Shown here in pieces: positions 54,169 through 63,243 of a stretch of DNA of 64,000 bases. The DNA is from Lachnospiraceae bacterium. GTDB taxonomy: Bacteria; Bacillota; Clostridia; Lachnospirales; Lachnospiraceae. The stretch is taken from assembly GCA_015057325.1 (NCBI GenBank), contig SVEQ01000002.1:1-64000 (forward strand), read 5' to 3'. The notes below the pieces were generated by a model. The model worked only from the letters and a program-made list of their open reading frames with translations, made no database searches and was not told the DNA's origin. Each line of letters begins with the position of its first letter. The stretch's first letter is position 1. A program made the position numbers and the translations under genes.

Positions 54169-55980
54169 TTATACCGGTGTTCCGTAACTTGTTTCCAAAG
54201 GTTCTACAATCATTTCCTCAAAGAACAAATCCCTGTCAACGTAAGGGGCCTGATCTTCTATAGGACGGAAACCGAACTTCCTTTTTCCGTAAGTAACAAG
54301 ACCATTGTGAAGGTCAACCTGTTCAGGATCACACATCACTTCGCATATAGCCGGATTATTATCCTTGGTTAATTTTTCAAGACCCTGTTTTATCTCACTG
54401 TACTTTTCAATCTTAACATAAGATAATCCAAATGCTGCTGCAATCTTACCGTAATCCGGAAAATCCAAGCCGTTAGACGGATCGGTACCTATCGACTTAC
54501 CACGAAAATGTGCTTTTTGTCCATGACGCACTCCCGAATAACCATTGTTATTGATTATCACGATTTTAATATTACTGTTGTTTCTGACAACAGTCTGAAG
54601 TTCCTGGAGATTCATCATAAATGATCCGTCACCCGTAACGGAAAAAACAGTATCTTTTGTTAAGAATGACACTCCTATTGCACCCGGAAGCGAGTATCCC
54701 ATTTCTCCCTGTGCAAGAGATGCAATCGCTCTGTTATTACGACCGATTTTGCAACTTCCGTTTGTAACCGCTCCTGTAAGTCCCGCATCGGAAGTCACGA
54801 CTGAATACTCACCAAAACATCCAGACATTTTATTGAGGAAATACTTAATATCAATCGGTTCATTATCATCTGTTTTTTCATCCAACTCCTTTGGATACAG
54901 AGCAAAAACTTCTTTCCAATGCTTACATTTATCAATCCATTCAGGCCATTTTGCTTCTATCTCGCAATTAACAAGTTTCTCCATGAAGTCCTTTGCATCA
55001 CCATGTATAAATGATTCAATATGAACACCATTTTTGGAATGTTCAACCTCATCGATATCGACAACAATGACTTTTGCTTCTCTGGCAAACTGTTCTCTGT
55101 TGGGTCCTGTCACTTCTATTGCCAATCTGCATCCAATTGATATGACAAGATCTGCATTTTGTACGGCAAAGTTAGCATATCTGTTAGCACCGCCTGCACC
55201 GACAACACCAAAATTAAGTTCATTTTCATACGGAACAGTGTCATAGGCAAATCTTGAAAATACAACAGGGATTTGGAATTTCTCAATCAACTCATTAAAT
55301 ATTTCCACACCACCCGAATGCCTAATTCCCTGACCTGCAAGTATTATAGGTCTTTTTGATGTTTTGATCGCATCAACGGTGTCCTTAATTGTTTCATCAC
55401 TTATTACAAGTGATTTTTCTTCCGGAATAAATCGCTTAAGTTTCTCCTCGTTAACCATGGAGTTCTGAATATTAAGAGGAACATCTAACCATACAGGTCC
55501 TTTTCTTCCGTTCATTGCAAGGTAAAGTGCCTTATCGATGTGATAAGCAATATCTTCTGCGTCAGATACCGTTACCGCATATTTTGTTATAGGACTGACT
55601 ATTGTTTCCGTATCCGCTTCCTGGATTCCCACCTGACGCAAAGGAAGTCCCGAAGCTTTAACCGTCTGGTCGTACGACTGCTGACCTGAAACAACTATCA
55701 TCGGAATACTGTCTTGCCATGCATGAAGAATACCTGTCATAGTGTTTGTCCCCGCACACCCTGTTGTCACAAGGCAAGCACCCAAAGTGTTATTATAAAG
55801 AGCATACGAAAGTGCAGCCATTGCACATGACTGCTCATGATGCATCGATATTCCTTCAACTTCCTCACTTCTTCTAAGAGCATCACACAAGAACACACAC
55901 TGTCCGCCCGGTACATAAAATAGATGTTTCACGCCCTGCTCTGAAATTCTTTTTATAATATAATCAGCTACTCTAATCAC
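54169..55980 (-). CDS. Acetolactate-synthase-like thiamine diphosphate enzyme
   Basis: A 603-residue ThDP-dependent enzyme. The catalytic Glu is E49 (MHHEQSCAMAA); the ThDP-Mg motif is GDGSFMMNLQELQ through INNNG. The middle FAD/DHS-like domain (GRKGPVWLDVPL, GQGIRHSGG) is present. The usual C-terminal end of ILV enzymes is modified (VEPLETSYGTPV). ALS-type enzymes make acyloins by adding acetyl from pyruvate to a carbonyl; relatives in sugar clusters (YerE) extend sugars. The start is GTG with AAGGAG nine bases upstream. The lack of a regulatory subunit and this neighbourhood argue against branched-chain amino acid synthesis. Confidence 0.83.
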   Translation of the reverse strand: MIRVADYIIKRISEQGVKHLFYVPGGQCVFLCDALRRSEEVEGISMHHEQSCAMAALSYALYNNTLGACLVTTGCAGTNTMTGILHAWQDSIPMIVVSGQQSYDQTVKASGLPLRQVGIQEADTETIVSPITKYAVTVSDAEDIAYHIDKALYLAMNGRKGPVWLDVPLNIQNSMVNEEKLKRFIPEEKSLVISDETIKDTVDAIKTSKRPIILAGQGIRHSGGVEIFNELIEKFQIPVVFSRFAYDTVPYENELNFGVVGAGGANRYANFAVQNADLVISIGCRLAIEVTGPNREQFAREAKVIVVDIDEVEHSKNGVHIESFIHGDAKDFMEKLVNCEIEAKWPEWIDKCKHWKEVFALYPKELDEKTDDNEPIDIKYFLNKMSGCFGEYSVVTSDAGLTGAVTNGSCKIGRNNRAIASLAQGEMGYSLPGAIGVSFLTKDTVFSVTGDGSFMMNLQELQTVVRNNSNIKIVIINNNGYSGVRHGQKAHFRGKSIGTDPSNGLDFPDYGKIAAAFGLSYVKIEKYSEIKQGLEKLTKDNNPAICEVMCDPEQVDLHNGLVTYGKRKFGFRPIEDQAPYVDRDLFFEEMIVEPLETSYGTPV

Positions 55981-55994
55981 TATCTGCTACTCCT

Positions 55995-56738
55995 TTATCT
56001 TAGTCCTCCATCAACTCTAAGCACCTGTCCCGTAACAAACGAAGACATATCAGAACCTAAATATACAACCGCATCTGCAATTTCTTCAGGCTTTCCTTTT
56101 CTGTGCATGATGTTCATTGAAAGAGCAATTTCCTCATCCTCTTTGCTCATACTGTTACCCATATCGGTTGCCGTAAGTCCCGGTGCAACAGCATTTACTC
56201 TAATGTTAAATGGTCCATATTCCACGGCAAGCCTTCTCATTTCTCCGATAATCGCAGCCTTGCTCGACGAATACTCTATATTGGCTCCGCCGTCAAATGC
56301 TGCAGATGAAGAAATATATACTATGCTTCCATTCTTATTACGCATCATATTTCTTGCAAGAAGCTGTGTTAATAGCATTTGTGAAAACAAATTAATATCA
56401 AATGCATTCTTAATAGTCTCAAGCTTTGTCATTGCCAAAGAACTTAACGGATTACTTGTTCCTGCATTGCAAACCAATACATCAATTGGTAATTTGTCGG
56501 ACATAATCTCCTTCGCTCCGGCTTTAATCTGTTCTTCATCTGATAAATCAACAATTATCTTTTTTATAAAGACATCATTTTTTTCACTTAACTCTTTTAT
56601 GTAATTGTCAAGCTCTTCTGAATCAGTTCTTATTACCGCATATACATTCGCACCGTTATTGGCAAACTTTTCAAGTATCGCTTTGCCAATTCCACGGTTA
56701 CAACCCGTTATTACCGCATTTTTCCCTTTAAGTAACAT
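55995..56738 (-). CDS. Short-chain dehydrogenase/reductase (FabG-like, copy 2)
   Basis: A classical SDR of 247 residues: TGCNRGIGKAI is the NAD(P) loop, CNAGTSNPLSS the NAG motif, SSSAAFDGG and the catalytic YSSSK pair follow, and the C-terminal RVDGGLR ends the fold. It probably reduces a keto group in the pathway, such as the acyloin from the ThDP enzyme 14 bases downstream. It is related to the SDR at 60831. AAAGG lies before the ATG. Confidence 0.88.
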   Translation of the reverse strand: MLLKGKNAVITGCNRGIGKAILEKFANNGANVYAVIRTDSEELDNYIKELSEKNDVFIKKIIVDLSDEEQIKAGAKEIMSDKLPIDVLVCNAGTSNPLSSLAMTKLETIKNAFDINLFSQMLLTQLLARNMMRNKNGSIVYISSSAAFDGGANIEYSSSKAAIIGEMRRLAVEYGPFNIRVNAVAPGLTATDMGNSMSKEDEEIALSMNIMHRKGKPEEIADAVVYLGSDMSSFVTGQVLRVDGGLR

Positions 56739-56758
56739 AACCTTTCCTTCCTGCTTAT

Positions 56759-57949
56759 TTAAGCATATACAATTCTTGTCATATTCTCTATCATGTTATA
56801 ACCATCCCACACAAACTCAAGTGCCATTGTCTGTCCAAGGTCTACTACTCTGTCAACACCTCTTACTCCGTTTTCAACAACAAAATCTCTGACCTTGTCT
56901 TTATCAATACCTAAAACCGAAATAGTCTGGCAACGTTTATTAAGAACAGGCAAAACCTCTTCAAGTGCATTTGCGTTATATTCAAAAAAATATCCGCCAC
57001 CGTGTTTGTAGTCAAGAACATCTTCTGTTAGTTCATCAAGAGCAACACGCATAATATAATTCTCATATGATTTAATCTTTGCACCTTTTTTACTCATAGC
57101 AAGTTCACAAAAAGCCGCATACTTATCAACCGCAACAACCGGCTCCATCGTATACTTTTCCTTAACCACAGATAACAATTCATTCCAAAATGATGCCTTT
57201 GCCTCATCAATCTTACTGCCAAACCAGACAACAAGTCTTGGAGAACTGCAGGCGTTCTGGTCTGTATAATATGTGTCGGTAAAGAAGCCTTTGGCTACTT
57301 CTCTTTTATCCTGTGTCAAATAATAATCTGAATCAATCAGTGCTATCGAATGTCTGTCAGCAAACGTCATTTCAATTGCCCTCGGTGGAATAGACGCACT
57401 TCTTATTCTTCTTATCGTCTCATCTCCCCCCCAGATAATTCGTATATCGCATATCGCTGATATCTGACTTGTTATTTCATCATCATGGGGATATCTGACA
57501 ATGCAAAAGTAACCTTTAATATCCTCATATTCCCCCGATAAGAGATCATTTATTGCATCACATACGATAGATACCTGTTCAAAATCCTTGTCTGAAACAC
57601 GTATTACAACGCTGTTGCCGGCAAGTAGTGCCGAAGTCATTGATACCGCAAAATTAATCGGCACATTGGAAGGTGAGATATGAAAAGACACACCTCTGCC
57701 CAATCTTGAAAGTTCCATATCATATGAATCCTTTATCCTTTCAAGCGAGCTTTTACGTATCCAATACGCATAGGACATTACATCCTGGTATCCTCTGCTT
57801 CTCTTATCATCCATCAGTTTTCTTGAAAGGTCTTCCAAAAACTTAAGCATCTTATCTGAAAACATAGGCAGTGCGGGATTATCTTGTATCAAGTTAAGAA
57901 TATCTTTATCGCCCACAAGGAAGTTAATTTTTTCCGTATTTATCAGCAT
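56759..57949 (-). CDS. LuxC-like acyl reductase (copy 2)
   Basis: Paralogue of the LuxC at 50940: HISPSNVPINF (90-100), IIWGGDETI (171-179) and C234 in DQNACSSPRL are aligned features. 396 residues. I chose the ATG at 57949 (AGGGGG upstream, 11 bases); the longer frame to 57979 would overlap the LuxE gene further. It overlaps the preceding LuxE gene by about 26 bases, so the pair is translationally coupled. It reduces a LuxE-bound acyl group to an aldehyde. Confidence 0.85.
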   Translation of the reverse strand: MLINTEKINFLVGDKDILNLIQDNPALPMFSDKMLKFLEDLSRKLMDDKRSRGYQDVMSYAYWIRKSSLERIKDSYDMELSRLGRGVSFHISPSNVPINFAVSMTSALLAGNSVVIRVSDKDFEQVSIVCDAINDLLSGEYEDIKGYFCIVRYPHDDEITSQISAICDIRIIWGGDETIRRIRSASIPPRAIEMTFADRHSIALIDSDYYLTQDKREVAKGFFTDTYYTDQNACSSPRLVVWFGSKIDEAKASFWNELLSVVKEKYTMEPVVAVDKYAAFCELAMSKKGAKIKSYENYIMRVALDELTEDVLDYKHGGGYFFEYNANALEEVLPVLNKRCQTISVLGIDKDKVRDFVVENGVRGVDRVVDLGQTMALEFVWDGYNMIENMTRIVYA

Positions 57950-59009
57950 AGGTATCACTGCACCCCCTAAGTTCTGCACTCTTAAGTCTTCCGATTATCT
58001 GAATGTATTTGCCTTTTCGTCCGCAAGGGCAATCATCTTCACCAAGAATTATTCCTTCATCCTCGGTAAGCAACGAATGGCCGGGATACGAATGAGGAAG
58101 TGCCGATACAACCTGAATAATGCCCTTCTCACCTATATCACACGGCGAAAAATCCTCGTATCTTCTCGTAATTACATCTGAATAAATGCTTGCATGAAGA
58201 TTACCGCATTCGCATTCCGCATAAATGCAGCCGGTCTGTTCTACCATTCCGTAATGGTCAAGAAAATGTCCGATATTGCAAACACTTTTAAGTTTTTCCT
58301 TAAACAATTGTCTTGAAACAGCTTCCGACTCAAGTTTTTTCCAGCCGCCTCCTGTCATAAGGAAAGCCTCGCTCATATCGTATTTCTTATCTGCTTTCAA
58401 GAGTTCTTTATAGAAATGTTCCCATACAAGAAACGTAAATCCAAATATTATAAATCTTCCGTCACCGTACTTGCTTAAAAAGTCGTCAAGTACGTCAAAG
58501 TTAAGCGTCATATCATCATTTGACGCATAAACCGTATCTCTTGAAACCACCTGCAAGCCTATTATAGCCGCACCTCTTGCCGTAAACATCTCACGGTTTC
58601 TTACAACCTCGGGCGTGTCTATTACAAGCATCGGAAGTCTTTTTTTCCCCCAATATGAAGATAAAATCTTAACCATTACCTTCTGCTGAATCATGGCAGT
58701 TTCTTTATCAAGAAATATCTTAGAAACCTTCTGTCCTGTCGTTCCTGATGAAGTCATGGTCTTAAATACTTCATCATCGCCTATACTCTTTAAGTCATAT
58801 TCCTTAAACATTCTGACCGGAAAAAAGGGTATATCCGCAACTCCTTTAACATTCCCGGCGTCGTAGCCCACAGCTTCAAGAAAATCAGCGTATTCCTTAC
58901 ATTTATCTTTGTGAAGAGAAGTAAGTTCTATCAATTCCTTTCTTAACATCTCCTCTTTGTCTGCACTATTAAGTTCATAAGGATCTAATTCATAGAAATC
59001 GTTTATCAT
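57924..59009 (-). CDS. LuxE-like acyl-protein synthetase (copy 2)
   Basis: Paralogue of the LuxE at 49867: TSSGTTGQKVS adenylation loop, the double cysteine motifs CECGNLH and DDCPCGRKGKY, and a C-terminal NAELRGCSD-type end with the candidate acyl-accepting cysteine (SAELRGCSDTYADKYGKN). The start at 59009 has GGAG eight bases upstream and overlaps the stop of the transketolase gene as ATGA. 361 residues. Transketolase, LuxE, LuxC and SDR form one tight block. Confidence 0.85.
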   Translation of the reverse strand: MINDFYELDPYELNSADKEEMLRKELIELTSLHKDKCKEYADFLEAVGYDAGNVKGVADIPFFPVRMFKEYDLKSIGDDEVFKTMTSSGTTGQKVSKIFLDKETAMIQQKVMVKILSSYWGKKRLPMLVIDTPEVVRNREMFTARGAAIIGLQVVSRDTVYASNDDMTLNFDVLDDFLSKYGDGRFIIFGFTFLVWEHFYKELLKADKKYDMSEAFLMTGGGWKKLESEAVSRQLFKEKLKSVCNIGHFLDHYGMVEQTGCIYAECECGNLHASIYSDVITRRYEDFSPCDIGEKGIIQVVSALPHSYPGHSLLTEDEGIILGEDDCPCGRKGKYIQIIGRLKSAELRGCSDTYADKYGKN

Positions 59010-59986
59010 GCACGATTCTCCCATTCAACTTCTATTCGCCACGCAATCTTTTCATGCGTAAGTCCTGCCTGTTCCAATACATACCGCTGACTTCCGGCAT
59101 CCAAAAAACTGTCGTTAAAACCAATAAATACCTGTCTTGGCGAAACTTCCTTTGTTGCCTTATACTCCGCAACAGCACTTCCCATACCGCCCACAACATT
59201 GTGCTCTTCGACAGTTACAACAAGCTTATGCGTTTTAAAAATTTCATCAAGTGTATCTGTATCAAGTGGTTTTATTGTGTGCATATTATAAAGCGTACAA
59301 TTAACACCTTTTTCTTCAAGTTCTTTAACAGCCTTTACCGCCTCACTTACCAAAAGTCCCGTTGCAATTACTGCGATATCACCCTTCTTTTCGGAAAGGC
59401 AAACCATTTTACCCGGTTCAAACTCATAATCCGCTCTGTAAACAATCGGACAATTAAGCCCACCGCTTAGTCGTATATACATCGGTTCGTCCGTCGATGC
59501 CGCATACTCCATAACCTTGATTGTTTCCAAACAATCCGCCGGTGAAAACACCTTAAGATTCGGCAACGCTCTCATAAATGCTATGTCTTCCGTAGCCCAA
59601 TGTGAAACTCCTGACTTTGCAGCCACAACCCCTGCCGATGAACCGATCAACTTAACATTACACTTAAGATACGATAAATGCTGCCTGACATGCTCAAGGC
59701 TCCTAACCGCAATAAAAGACGCATATGTTGTTGCAAAAACAACATCGCCCTCCATAGCAAGTCCCGCTGCTATTCCAATCATATTCTGCTCCGCAATTCC
59801 GACATTTAAAAACTTGTCAGGATACATCGACACATATCTGTCCATTCCCGAAAGTAGTGCCAAATCGGCGGTTAACAGTTTTACATTATCCAATTTTGAA
59901 GCAATATCCGGCATTGCAACACCAAACGCAGTGCCACGCTGACCGAGCATTGACCATTTTCTTATATTGACAGATGTTATATCCAT
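59006..59986 (-). CDS. Transketolase, C-terminal subunit (pyrimidine-binding half)
   Basis: The pyrimidine-binding and C-terminal domains of a split transketolase/DXS-like enzyme. E66 in VGIAEQNMIGI activates ThDP, and HxxTHWATEDIAFMR and the downstream GSAVAEY stretch belong to the PYR/C domains. The partner is the subunit at 60001-60834. Split transketolases occur in Archaea and clostridia, often for housekeeping use, but here they are inside a Lux/aldolase cluster. Two-carbon ketol transfer to an aldehyde is the expected chemistry. AGGAG lies seven bases before the ATG. Confidence 0.88.
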   Translation of the reverse strand: MDITSVNIRKWSMLGQRGTAFGVAMPDIASKLDNVKLLTADLALLSGMDRYVSMYPDKFLNVGIAEQNMIGIAAGLAMEGDVVFATTYASFIAVRSLEHVRQHLSYLKCNVKLIGSSAGVVAAKSGVSHWATEDIAFMRALPNLKVFSPADCLETIKVMEYAASTDEPMYIRLSGGLNCPIVYRADYEFEPGKMVCLSEKKGDIAVIATGLLVSEAVKAVKELEEKGVNCTLYNMHTIKPLDTDTLDEIFKTHKLVVTVEEHNVVGGMGSAVAEYKATKEVSPRQVFIGFNDSFLDAGSQRYVLEQAGLTHEKIAWRIEVEWENRA

Positions 59987-60000
59987 AGAAAAACTCCTAC

Positions 60001-60834
60001 TTATTCTTCTGTTATCTCCCCAACAGCCTGTTCATACTCATCTTTTGACAACCTGTGGTGATGCCACTCTCTTCGATTCTCAATAAATGATACACCTTTG
60101 CCCTTAACGGTTTCGGCAACAACGACATGTGGTTTACCCTCTGTAGCGTCTTTAAATGCCTCCAGAAGCGATTCCACGTCATGTCCGTCACAACAACTTA
60201 CATGCCAGTTAAAACTCTCTAATTTCGCCTTCAACGGCTCTATACCCATAACTTCTTCGGTATCACCGTCATACGATAAATGATTCCTATCTATTATTGC
60301 AACAAGGTTATCCAACTTAAAATGAGCCGCAGACATAAACGCTTCCCAAATCGAGCCCTCGTTAAGTTCTCCGTCGCCAAGCAAAATATATACCTTGTTA
60401 TCAATCTTCTTTTCCTTAAACTTAAGCGCTATTCCTATTCCTACGGATATAGCCATACCAAGACTTCCCCCTGAATACTCAAGTCCGATTTCTTTTCTCA
60501 TCGGATAACCGGTAAGTCTTCCACCATCCTTCTGAAACTCTGAAAGCTCTTCTTTTTCAATGAATCCCGCCTCACAAAGAGCCGGCAAATGAGCCAGAAC
60601 ACAATGATTCTTACTTGGTATGAATCTGTCTCTCTCAAACTTTTTGGGATTGTTGACATCATAATCCATAACCTTGCCATACAAAACCGCAAGAATCTCG
60701 ATACACGAAAGTCCGCCACCAAGATGAGAACCGTTGTTACCTGATGTTAATGCCATATCAAGAGCATTAAGTCTCATTCTCTTTGCCATTGCTTTTAAGT
60801 TGTTAATATCATCAGCATTCCAATTCAAACTCAT
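60001..60834 (-). CDS. Transketolase, N-terminal subunit (PP-binding half)
   Basis: The diphosphate-binding domain: GSHLGGGLSCIEI with His37, the ThDP-Mg motif GDGELNEGS (153-161) with N184 in IIDRNHLSYDG, and the family PSKNHCVLAHLPAL segment. 277 residues. The reading frame starts as ATGA over the stop of the SDR gene upstream, and the partner subunit follows after 14 bases. Both subunits are needed for an active site. Compared with transketolase A, the sequence is typical of the archaeal/clostridial split form. Confidence 0.9.
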   Translation of the reverse strand: MSLNWNADDINNLKAMAKRMRLNALDMALTSGNNGSHLGGGLSCIEILAVLYGKVMDYDVNNPKKFERDRFIPSKNHCVLAHLPALCEAGFIEKEELSEFQKDGGRLTGYPMRKEIGLEYSGGSLGMAISVGIGIALKFKEKKIDNKVYILLGDGELNEGSIWEAFMSAAHFKLDNLVAIIDRNHLSYDGDTEEVMGIEPLKAKLESFNWHVSCCDGHDVESLLEAFKDATEGKPHVVVAETVKGKGVSFIENRREWHHHRLSKDEYEQAVGEITEE

Positions 60835-61577
60835 GCTCTTCCACCATCAACCTTCATTATTTCACCTGTAACATAAGATGCTTCATCAGAAGCGAGGAAC
60901 AATACAGCCGAAGCAATTTCAGAAGGCTTACCCATTCTTCTAAGTCCTGTTCTGTTAATTGTTTTTTCTATCTCTTCGTCAGATTTAAATCTACCCATCT
61001 CGGTATCCGTAAGTCCCGGAGCCACTGCATTGACCCTGATATTATATATGCCAAGTTCTTTTGCAACCGACTGTGTTGCCCATATAATAGATGCCTTACT
61101 TGAGCCATAGGCAAGATAACCCGGATTTGTCTCTATTCCTCCAACCGAAGCGATATTAACAATACTTCCCGATTTCTGTCTTTGCATAATTCTTGATACC
61201 AACTGCATTATCAAGACAGGTGCAAAATAATTAACTTGAAATACTTCCTTAATCTTATCAACAGGAGTCATCTGCATAAGTCCACCATATGCAACGCCCG
61301 CATTATTTACAAGAACATCTATAGACTTCTTCTCTGCTATAATAGACTTAATTGCAGTAGTTATCGCATTATCATCAGTCAAGTCAAAATATACCGGTGT
61401 GATTTCAACGCCGAATTCTTTTGCTGTTTCTTTGATGAAGTTTTCAAACTCTTCGCTCTCTTTTCTGGCACAAGCCCATACGTTAGCACCCTTTTGAGCA
61501 AAGCGAATCACAAGTTCTTTTCCTATTCCACGATTTGTTCCGGTAATGATAACGTTCTTTCCTGAAAAATCCACCAA
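60831..61577 (-). CDS. Short-chain dehydrogenase/reductase (copy 1)
   Basis: A classical SDR: TGTNRGIGKELVI cofactor loop, VNNAGVAYGG, the catalytic YGSSK and C-terminal MKVDGGRA. 249 residues with the predicted start. No ATG is available near the N-terminus: GGAGGG is followed six bases later by TTG (61577) and nine bases later by GTG, so a TTG or GTG start is expected; the longer frame reads through that site and overlaps the aldolase gene. It overlaps the transketolase start by four bases. It probably reduces the keto product of the transketolase or aldolase. Confidence 0.85.
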   Translation of the reverse strand: MVDFSGKNVIITGTNRGIGKELVIRFAQKGANVWACARKESEEFENFIKETAKEFGVEITPVYFDLTDDNAITTAIKSIIAEKKSIDVLVNNAGVAYGGLMQMTPVDKIKEVFQVNYFAPVLIMQLVSRIMQRQKSGSIVNIASVGGIETNPGYLAYGSSKASIIWATQSVAKELGIYNIRVNAVAPGLTDTEMGRFKSDEEIEKTINRTGLRRMGKPSEIASAVLFLASDEASYVTGEIMKVDGGRA

Positions 61578-61596
61578 ATCTTCCCTCCGTATAAAA

Positions 61597-63216
61597 CTAC
61601 TCTTTAATTTCAAATGAACTCTCGGTAATAAATGTAATGTTCATTTGTCCTTTATTTGAATAATAGAAATCTCTGTACATATCCGCAATTTCACGGTTTA
61701 ACTTATCCCAATCGTTGTCCGGATTAATTGTCGGCAAAGACTCATCTGCATAGCTTTCGTTATAATGAGTTCCAAACTCATCAAATCCAGCAATATAAAC
61801 ATCCGTTGCTCCAAGCTTGCCAAGAAGTCTCAAACAATTAATAACCGCGTTGTCAAAATGATCCCAACCACGCTTAACAACACGATTGAAATTAATAATT
61901 AATTCATCATCATTTCCTTCAGACTTGATATTGGACAACAGTATTTTTTTTGTATCCTCAAACCTTTTTGTGTATGCGTCTTTTGCATAATCATATCTGA
62001 CCGAATTGATAAAAAACAAATAATCTGCCGGATAATAAGTGCTGACCGCATTAACATCTATTATTATCGGAGAATTATCATCAATAAATGCCTGTATATC
62101 ATTCTTACACGTTTCTGATTTCTTACCCGGTGCCACAAGAAGAACTTTTCTTCCCGAAATACCATCGGATAATTCCTTCATAGCCGATTCATCATCAACC
62201 ATTCTATTCTGATTTTCAAGATACTTTTGTTCAAGCAAATCATAGTCATAATGTCTTCTCTCTTCCTCCGAAAGAGAAGCTATAATATTACGCATATCAT
62301 GTGCATTGGTTCTATGATTCTTCGTAAGATATGCAATATTGTTGACATGACACTGATACATTCCCGCAATAAAGTACGGCGTGGAATACCCCCACATATA
62401 CTTTTCATGGAAGCCCTGCATGTATGTATCAATAGCATCCATTATCACATTCATATCATAGTTGCCGTAACATTTTCTCTCAAGATACCCTGCAACAAGC
62501 TCGGTAGTGGCGTTACCTGCACCTCGACCCATACCGTTAAGCGTTGCATCAATAATTATTCCACGCTCCGACTCACTCATTATATCAACAAAGCTTATAC
62601 AAAGAGCGAATGCCAACTGCTGATTATTGTGTGCATGAAAACCCAATTCTATATTCTTGTCCAAAGTTGCATCCAATATGTCAACTATTCGTCTCAAATC
62701 ATCGAAATACATCGCACCGAATGTATCCACAATTGAAACCGAATCAGGCATAAACTTGTTCATACAATCGGCAAGTTCTTTCAAATCATCATCGCTATAT
62801 GCCAACGTATTAGCCGCCTGAAACATTACTCTGTAGCCTTTGCTTCTTATCGCCTCGCCAATAATTATTGCTTCCTTATGCTTTCCATGTGGAAAAACGA
62901 CTCTAATTGCATCCACCGTCTTATTATCACATACAGGAAGATTGGCGACGTTATATCTGTCCCAATCAATCATTACTGAATACAACGAATTACTGTTCTT
63001 GCTTCTTACATATTGCGACAGATCGTCAGGAACATGATAGTAACTTGTTCCCTTCTTATATTCATCATCCTTCAACCAGCCACACTCTATAATATCCACA
63101 TTGGCGTCCTGCATTTTTGAAATGATACCGGTTATAGCAGCTTCACCAAAGTATGAATTTGTTATATATGCACCGTCTCTTAAAGTGCAATCCAATAATT
63201 TAACCAATCGTCTCAA
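61597..63216 (-). CDS. Two-domain aldolase: HMGL-like TIM barrel plus a C-terminal domain
   Basis: Residues 6-290 are a TIM barrel of the DRE-TIM/HMGL-like family (4-hydroxy-2-oxovalerate aldolase, isopropylmalate synthase): LLDCTLRDGAY holds the catalytic Arg-Asp, GFHAHNNQQLA the metal HxH, and GMGRGAGN the glycine-rich loop. Residues 355-544 form a second domain (VLLVAPGKKSE, ADYLFFINSVRYDY, VYIAGFDEFG) resembling DUF115/6-hydroxymethylpterin-kinase-like domains found in surface-glycan enzymes. Class II metal-dependent aldol addition of pyruvate, or acetyl-CoA condensation, is expected. The start at TTG 63216 has GGGAGAGG five bases upstream; the ATG at 63231 has none. Confidence 0.78.
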   Translation of the reverse strand: MRRLVKLLDCTLRDGAYITNSYFGEAAITGIISKMQDANVDIIECGWLKDDEYKKGTSYYHVPDDLSQYVRSKNSNSLYSVMIDWDRYNVANLPVCDNKTVDAIRVVFPHGKHKEAIIIGEAIRSKGYRVMFQAANTLAYSDDDLKELADCMNKFMPDSVSIVDTFGAMYFDDLRRIVDILDATLDKNIELGFHAHNNQQLAFALCISFVDIMSESERGIIIDATLNGMGRGAGNATTELVAGYLERKCYGNYDMNVIMDAIDTYMQGFHEKYMWGYSTPYFIAGMYQCHVNNIAYLTKNHRTNAHDMRNIIASLSEEERRHYDYDLLEQKYLENQNRMVDDESAMKELSDGISGRKVLLVAPGKKSETCKNDIQAFIDDNSPIIIDVNAVSTYYPADYLFFINSVRYDYAKDAYTKRFEDTKKILLSNIKSEGNDDELIINFNRVVKRGWDHFDNAVINCLRLLGKLGATDVYIAGFDEFGTHYNESYADESLPTINPDNDWDKLNREIADMYRDFYYSNKGQMNITFITESSFEIKE

Positions 63217-63243
63217 TGTAACCTCTCCCATTTTATTGCATTA

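Noticed and set aside
54169-55980. Acetolactate synthase for valine and isoleucine
   Set aside because: No regulatory subunit or ilv genes nearby, a changed C-terminus, and a Lux/sugar gene neighbourhood.
56107-56604. 165-residue open frame antisense to the SDR gene
   Set aside because: Shadow of a well-supported SDR; no motif of its own.
49867-59009. Bioluminescence operon
   Set aside because: LuxC and LuxE types are present, but there is no LuxA, LuxB, LuxD or LuxG; the neighbours are glycan enzymes.
62227-62736. 169-residue open frame antisense to the aldolase
   Set aside because: Shadow frame; Cys/His/Ile-rich without any domain signal.
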